Of a stretch of DNA of 64,000 nucleotides, positions 60,652 to 64,000 are shown one piece after another. Made by a program: the position numbers and the translations under genes. Location: the NCBI GenBank assembly GCA_965279065.1, contig OZ257134.1, positions 2,914,001-2,978,000 of the forward strand. Direction: 5' to 3'. The first letter of the stretch is position 1, and each line of letters begins with the position of its first letter. Below the pieces are notes generated by a model. That model made no database searches, was not told the origin of the DNA, and saw nothing but the letters and a program-made list of their open reading frames with translations. Source of the DNA: JAKAXS01 sp965279065. Lineage in GTDB: Bacteria > Pseudomonadota > Alphaproteobacteria > Rhizobiales > Hyphomicrobiaceae.

Positions 60652-61832
60652 CGGCGGTAGAAATACGCGTTCGCGACGCCCCGTTGATCAGCGCCAGCAG
60701 GTTGCTGGCCGAACGCGGCTTCTACGGCATCCTCTGGGTCGACGCGAACCTGCGCGTGTCGGCGCGCTACGGCGACCTCGTTGCATTCGTCGGTGTCGAT
60801 GCCCCGCTGACCGACAGCGTCCTGCCGTTCGCCGGGCTGGAATCTGAACTTCTAGCCCTTTGGAACAGTCCGCAGCTCGTGCTCGACGTTCCATCAGTCA
60901 CCATCATTGCCAATGCAGAACGCACCCCCCGGCTCAACCTGGCCGCCGTGTGGTGCCAGAGCGAGCAGAGCATTCTCGTGCTCGTCTCTCGCGCCGTGGT
61001 CAGCGCCGACCTCGAAGTCGAACTCAATCGCCAGATCCGCGCTCGTCTGATGGCCGAAGCCGACGTCAAGGCCAAATCCGTGGAACTCCAGCGCGCGAAC
61101 GGCGAGCTCGGCCACGCCAACGCTGATCTTCAGCAGTTCGCCTCCGTGATTTCCCACGATCTGAAAGCCCCGATGCGCGAGCTGCGCTTCCTCGCCGACG
61201 ATGCCGACGCGCTGTTGGCATCGGGCGAGATCGAAAGAGCGCGCGAAACACTGCTGGCCATGCGCGAGCAATCGCGCCGCATGTCTGACATGATGTCCTC
61301 GTTGCTGGGATACGTCACGGCCGCCCAGAAGTCCGAGGCGCTTGAAGAGCTGGATACCGGCGCGCGTGCCGCCGCCATCATCGAAAGCCTGCGCCGCCCA
61401 GGCGGCCTTTCGGTGCGACTGGAAGGCGACTGGCCGCGGCTGATGACGCTTGCGGCCCTGTTCGACCTGGTGCTGCGCAACCTGATCGACAACGCCTTGA
61501 CCCACCATGACCGCGACACCGGCACCATCGTGGTGAGCGCCCGCAATGACGGCGATGACGTCGTTGTCAGCGTCAGCGACGACGGCCCCGGCATTGCCCC
61601 GGAACATAGGGAAGCGATATTTTTGCCGTTCCGGACGTTGAAAACCGGTCGCAACGGCTGCGATAGCGGCATAGGGTTGTCTATCGTCCGCCGCGCCCTG
61701 AGCACGGTGGGAGGCCGCATCATCGTCGAATCCGATGCTCCAAAGTCACGGGGCGCGACTTTTAAATTTTATTGGCCACGCTCACTGGACACAATCCTGA
61801 AGATCCAGTGGACAGACGATCAAACGAGGTGA
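60648..61832 (+). CDS. Soluble sensor histidine kinase in the GTPase operon
   Basis: A 394-residue kinase. An N-terminal PAS-like sensor (20-115: GFYGILWVDANLRVSARYG, with a second half SEQSILVLVSRAV) has no membrane helix, so the input is cytoplasmic. A coiled linker (about 125-160) leads to the HisKA domain with H170 in VISHDLKAPMREL. The ATPase domain shows the N box NLIDNALTHH, G1 DDGPGIAPEH, and G2 GIGLSIVRRAL. The protein start overlaps the GTPase stop by 4 bp. The output partner is presumably the receiver protein encoded 34 bp downstream. Possible inputs are the GTPase or the longin-like domain. The resemblance is to phytochrome-type kinases (HisKA with DLKAPMR). Confidence 0.92.
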   Translation: MTAVEIRVRDAPLISASRLLAERGFYGILWVDANLRVSARYGDLVAFVGVDAPLTDSVLPFAGLESELLALWNSPQLVLDVPSVTIIANAERTPRLNLAAVWCQSEQSILVLVSRAVVSADLEVELNRQIRARLMAEADVKAKSVELQRANGELGHANADLQQFASVISHDLKAPMRELRFLADDADALLASGEIERARETLLAMREQSRRMSDMMSSLLGYVTAAQKSEALEELDTGARAAAIIESLRRPGGLSVRLEGDWPRLMTLAALFDLVLRNLIDNALTHHDRDTGTIVVSARNDGDDVVVSVSDDGPGIAPEHREAIFLPFRTLKTGRNGCDSGIGLSIVRRALSTVGGRIIVESDAPKSRGATFKFYWPRSLDTILKIQWTDDQTR

Positions 61833-61866
61833 CAGAGTTTCCGTTGGAAGAGAGTGGATTTTTGGA

Positions 61867-62313
61867 ATGGCAGAGACCGGTGGCGATTTTCTAGAGCGCA
61901 AGAGTAGTGTCAACAAGCAGCGGACCGCATTGCCCAAGCTGCATGACGTGCTGGTCGTCGACGACAGTGCGATTGACGCCAAGCGGCTGACGGCAACACT
62001 CCGCGTCGTGCTCGGATATGAGATCCAGGTACGGTGCGCCGCCACGATAGCCACGGCGCTGGACTGCGTGATCGAGCGACAGCCCGATTTGATCTTTCTC
62101 GACGACGTCCTGAAGCCCAGCGATAGCGCCACGGAAACGATCCCATACCTGCGACATGCCAAGTACGTGGGTCCGATCGTTGTTATCAGCGGCGAGGTCA
62201 CGCGCGCGCGTCGCGTGCAGCTGCGCGCCTGTGGCGCGACCGAGGTCATCCACAAGGACGATGTCGATAGCGTCAGACTGACTGAGGCGATCGTTCACGT
62301 CTTCAGCGGTTAG
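61867..62313 (+). CDS. Single-domain response regulator
   Basis: A 148-residue CheY-like receiver without an output domain. After a 25-residue lead comes the receiver: VLVVDDSAIDAKRL with the acidic pair, the phospho-acceptor aspartate D79 in DLIFLDDVLKPSD, VVISGEVT with the conserved Ser, and VIHKDD with the conserved Lys. All catalytic residues are present, unlike the orphan receiver near 24.1 kb. The expected donor is the kinase encoded 34 bp upstream. It is the last gene of the module before a DUF1345 gene 54 bp on. The output must be by protein contact, possibly with the coiled-coil or GTPase partners. Confidence 0.9.
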   Translation: MAETGGDFLERKSSVNKQRTALPKLHDVLVVDDSAIDAKRLTATLRVVLGYEIQVRCAATIATALDCVIERQPDLIFLDDVLKPSDSATETIPYLRHAKYVGPIVVISGEVTRARRVQLRACGATEVIHKDDVDSVRLTEAIVHVFSG

Positions 62314-62367
62314 CATCAAGGCCGGCGCACGCGCTCCAGCACTGCTCACCCACAGGAAGCTTCGGCA

Positions 62368-63063
62368 ATGGCGGCCCGTCACTCCACGTCGAGTTGGTAT
62401 CACCCGGTGTCGGTTGCGCGGGTGTTCATCGCCCGGCCCAAGATCCTGGTAGCGATCGCAATCGGCATCCTTACGGCTCTGGTTCTGCCGGCCGCGATAC
62501 CCGGACCGGCCCGAACCACCCTGGCCTGGGACGCTGGAGCACTGGCCTACCTCGTCGCCGCATTCTGGATCATGACCGGCGGGCGCGCCGCGCAAATCCG
62601 CCAGCGCGCTGCCGACCACGATGAAAACGCCGTCGTCATCCCGGTCATCGTCGCCGCCGCGATTGCGGCAAGCTTTCTAGCCGTCGCCGGCGTCTTGTCG
62701 GAGGCCAAGGATGCCGCCGCCGAATCCAAAACGCTGTACCTGATGCTAGCGGGTGGCACAATCGTGTTGTCGTGGTTCGTGATGCAGACCGTTTTCACGA
62801 TCCATTACGCCCACGAATTCTACGCCCCCCGCCAAAGTGACGAGAAAGCCGAAACCTGTCTCGAGTTCGCCGGGGAGGAAAAGCCGGACTATTGGGATTT
62901 CTTCTATTTCTCCTCCACGGTGGGCGCGACGTCCCAAACGTCGGATACCGAAGTCAGCAGCTCGAAAATGCGCCGACTGGTCACAGTTCATTCCATAATC
63001 TCTTTCTTTTTCAATACCATCGTCCTCGCCCTCACGATTAATCTTGCCGCCAGCCTGATCTGA
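62368..63063 (+). CDS. DUF1345 integral membrane protein
   Basis: A 231-residue membrane protein with about five helices. HYAHEFYAPRQSDEKAETC followed by LEFAGEEKPDYWDFFYFSSTVGATSQTSDTEVSS, read in parts, is the DUF1345 mark (PDYWDFxYFSFxxGMTxQxSDxxxxS). The last part RRLVTVHSIISFFFNTIVLAL is also conserved. The function of DUF1345 is unknown; the FSSTVGAT segment resembles a potassium-channel pore loop. It may be co-transcribed with the GTPase module but lies behind a 54-bp gap. Confidence 0.85.
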   Translation: MAARHSTSSWYHPVSVARVFIARPKILVAIAIGILTALVLPAAIPGPARTTLAWDAGALAYLVAAFWIMTGGRAAQIRQRAADHDENAVVIPVIVAAAIAASFLAVAGVLSEAKDAAAESKTLYLMLAGGTIVLSWFVMQTVFTIHYAHEFYAPRQSDEKAETCLEFAGEEKPDYWDFFYFSSTVGATSQTSDTEVSSSKMRRLVTVHSIISFFFNTIVLALTINLAASLI

Positions 63064-63191
63064 AATTCACCTCGTTTTCCACAGGCCGCCTCCCTGGGTT
63101 GGCAGGGGGTCACCTTCCTGCCTATATTCGCGGGCAACGGTATTGCTGCTTTGCAGCATTTTATTGGATCTCATATTTGAAGGGGGTGGTC

Positions 63192-63440
63192 ATGATGGCC
63201 TTGCGCGCTGTCATCGTTGGAACCGTGCTGTCGGCAAGCCCAGTGGCGTTTGCCGAAGAGTTTCAACTTCCCGCGGAAGTCACGCCCGCCATGCGGGCCG
63301 CTTGCGAAACCGATGTGCGCCGTTTGTGCATCGGGCAAAACCCGACCGTCGCCAAGGTCAAGGCTTGCGTCTATTCGAAGTTTTTCCGCCTCGGCCGCAA
63401 ATGCCAAGTAGAGCTTGCCGCAGCCGGCCTCAGCCGCTGA
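63192..63440 (+). CDS. Small secreted cysteine-containing protein
   Basis: An 82-residue protein from the ATG at 63192, with GAAGGGGG upstream and a signal peptide (about 1-21, ending VAFAEE). The mature part has three cysteines: AACETDVRRLCIGQNP, KACVYSKFFRLGRKC; the spacing suggests disulfides. ACETDVRRLC resembles the start of cysteine-rich GLG1-like repeats. I do not know a function. The spacer 63064-63191 is AT-richer and probably promoter. Confidence 0.7.
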   Translation: MMALRAVIVGTVLSASPVAFAEEFQLPAEVTPAMRAACETDVRRLCIGQNPTVAKVKACVYSKFFRLGRKCQVELAAAGLSR

Positions 63441-63531
63441 CGTCGCCAGAAGCTCGGTCAAGAAAAGCCGCGCGTCCCTCGGACGGCGGCTTTCTGATTT
63501 TCAGCGACTCGATAACGAAACGAACGCCCGC

Positions 63532-64000
63532 TTAGGCGGCCTTGGCTGTCTCCGCCCTGCCGATCGACGCGACATAGTCCATCGCCGCGGCAACGCCGCC
63601 CTTGCGATGCGGCACACCAGCCAGCCCCAGCGCCATCTCCACACCCGTCAGGGCGCCAAGCAGCGTCAGCTCGTTCGTGTAGCCCAGATGCCCGATGCGG
63701 AAGGCCTTGCCCGCGAGTTTGTTCAAACCCGAACCCAGCGCCATGTTGAAGCGCTCCAGCACCAGCGCGCGGAAGGCATCCGAGTTGTGCCCTTCCGGCA
63801 TGGTCACCGTCGTCACCGCCGGCGAGTAGTACTTCGGGTCGCGGCACCAGATCTCCAGGCCCCACCCCTGTACAGCGCGCCGCGTCGTTTCCGCCAGCCG
63901 ATCGTGCCGCGTGAAGACGTTGTCTAGCCCCTCTTCGGTCAGCATATCGATGGCCTCGTCCAGGCCGTACAGCAGCCCGGTGGCCGGCGTGTAGGGGAAG
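63532..64000 (-). CDS. sgaA: Serine-glyoxylate / alanine-glyoxylate aminotransferase, C-terminal part (runs off the window)
   Basis: A class V PLP aminotransferase, cut by the right edge; about 156 codons of the C-terminus are here. The first readable residues are FPYTPATGLLYGLDEAIDML, the substrate-domain entry of serine-glyoxylate aminotransferases. They are followed by GLDNVFTRHDRLAETTRRAV, MPEGHNSDAFR and HLGYTNELTLLGALTGVEMAL. The PLP lysine lies outside the window. In methylotrophs and oxalotrophs this enzyme belongs to the serine cycle, taking glyoxylate to glycine with serine as donor; glyoxylate assimilation would fit the oxalate cluster. Alanine-glyoxylate activity is the alternative. 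Confidence 0.92.
   Translation of the reverse strand, partial: FPYTPATGLLYGLDEAIDMLTEEGLDNVFTRHDRLAETTRRAVQGWGLEIWCRDPKYYSPAVTTVTMPEGHNSDAFRALVLERFNMALGSGLNKLAGKAFRIGHLGYTNELTLLGALTGVEMALGLAGVPHRKGGVAAAMDYVASIGRAETAKAA

Overview
The window looks like chromosomal DNA of an alphaproteobacterium of the order Hyphomicrobiales (Hyphomicrobium/Rhizobium-like relatives). The grounds are a high-GC genome with strong GC bias in third codon positions, a single-polypeptide indolepyruvate ferredoxin oxidoreductase, a fumC-DUF4169-RHH cluster, a def-fmt-truA order, a small bacterial SRP RNA just before dnaX, and a serine-glyoxylate aminotransferase at the right edge. I recognise no phage, insertion sequence, plasmid or CRISPR genes. 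Gene families were assigned by reading motifs, not by database search.

Layout. 1-2972: the edge of a lower-GC surface-polysaccharide locus (asparagine synthetase, DegT aminotransferase, sugar-nucleotide epimerase). 3169-9689: a stress/redox stretch with a MarR regulator, two small membrane proteins, a cystathionine gamma-synthase-like enzyme, a cupredoxin, a DUF4142 protein, an ECF sigma factor, a group II truncated hemoglobin and a large unknown secreted protein. Two near-identical palindromes, one beside marR and one before the hemoglobin gene, suggest a small MarR regulon. 9812-11519: an RHH regulator with palindromes in its leader, then a PHB-depolymerase-family esterase.

11523-19941 is an oxalate catabolism cluster: two formyl-CoA transferases, an OxlT-like transporter, a FadR-type GntR regulator, oxalyl-CoA decarboxylase with an unusual repeat-containing N-terminal extension, and a 51-codon gene. 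A 19-bp dyad (CTGGNAT-N5-ATNCCAG) occurs five times, in front of every transcription unit of the pathway, and defines a probable GntR regulon. Next come a PAS protein, glpD, a class II aldolase, and unknown secreted and receiver proteins. 25135-27236 is a PepSY-type membrane pair.

27243-53836 is mostly housekeeping: murA, tRNA-Thr, folE, truA/fmt/def, a FlaA1/CapD-like sugar dehydratase, recR/ybaB, nudC, fba, SRP RNA and dnaX, heme oxygenase, rimO, fumC, an MFS exporter and an orphan TRAP-type binding protein. 54103-57591 encodes the fused indolepyruvate oxidoreductase.

57757-62313 is the most novel part. It is a tight operon of a coiled-coil protein, a single-pass membrane protein (cytoplasmic coiled-coil plus a putative longin/roadblock-like domain, then a periplasmic OmpA domain), a Ras/Rab-like small GTPase with a non-canonical G3 motif, a soluble histidine kinase and a single-domain response regulator. 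It reads as a trans-envelope signalling module built around a small GTPase. The window ends with a DUF1345 protein, a small secreted cysteine-containing protein and the C-terminus of serine-glyoxylate aminotransferase.
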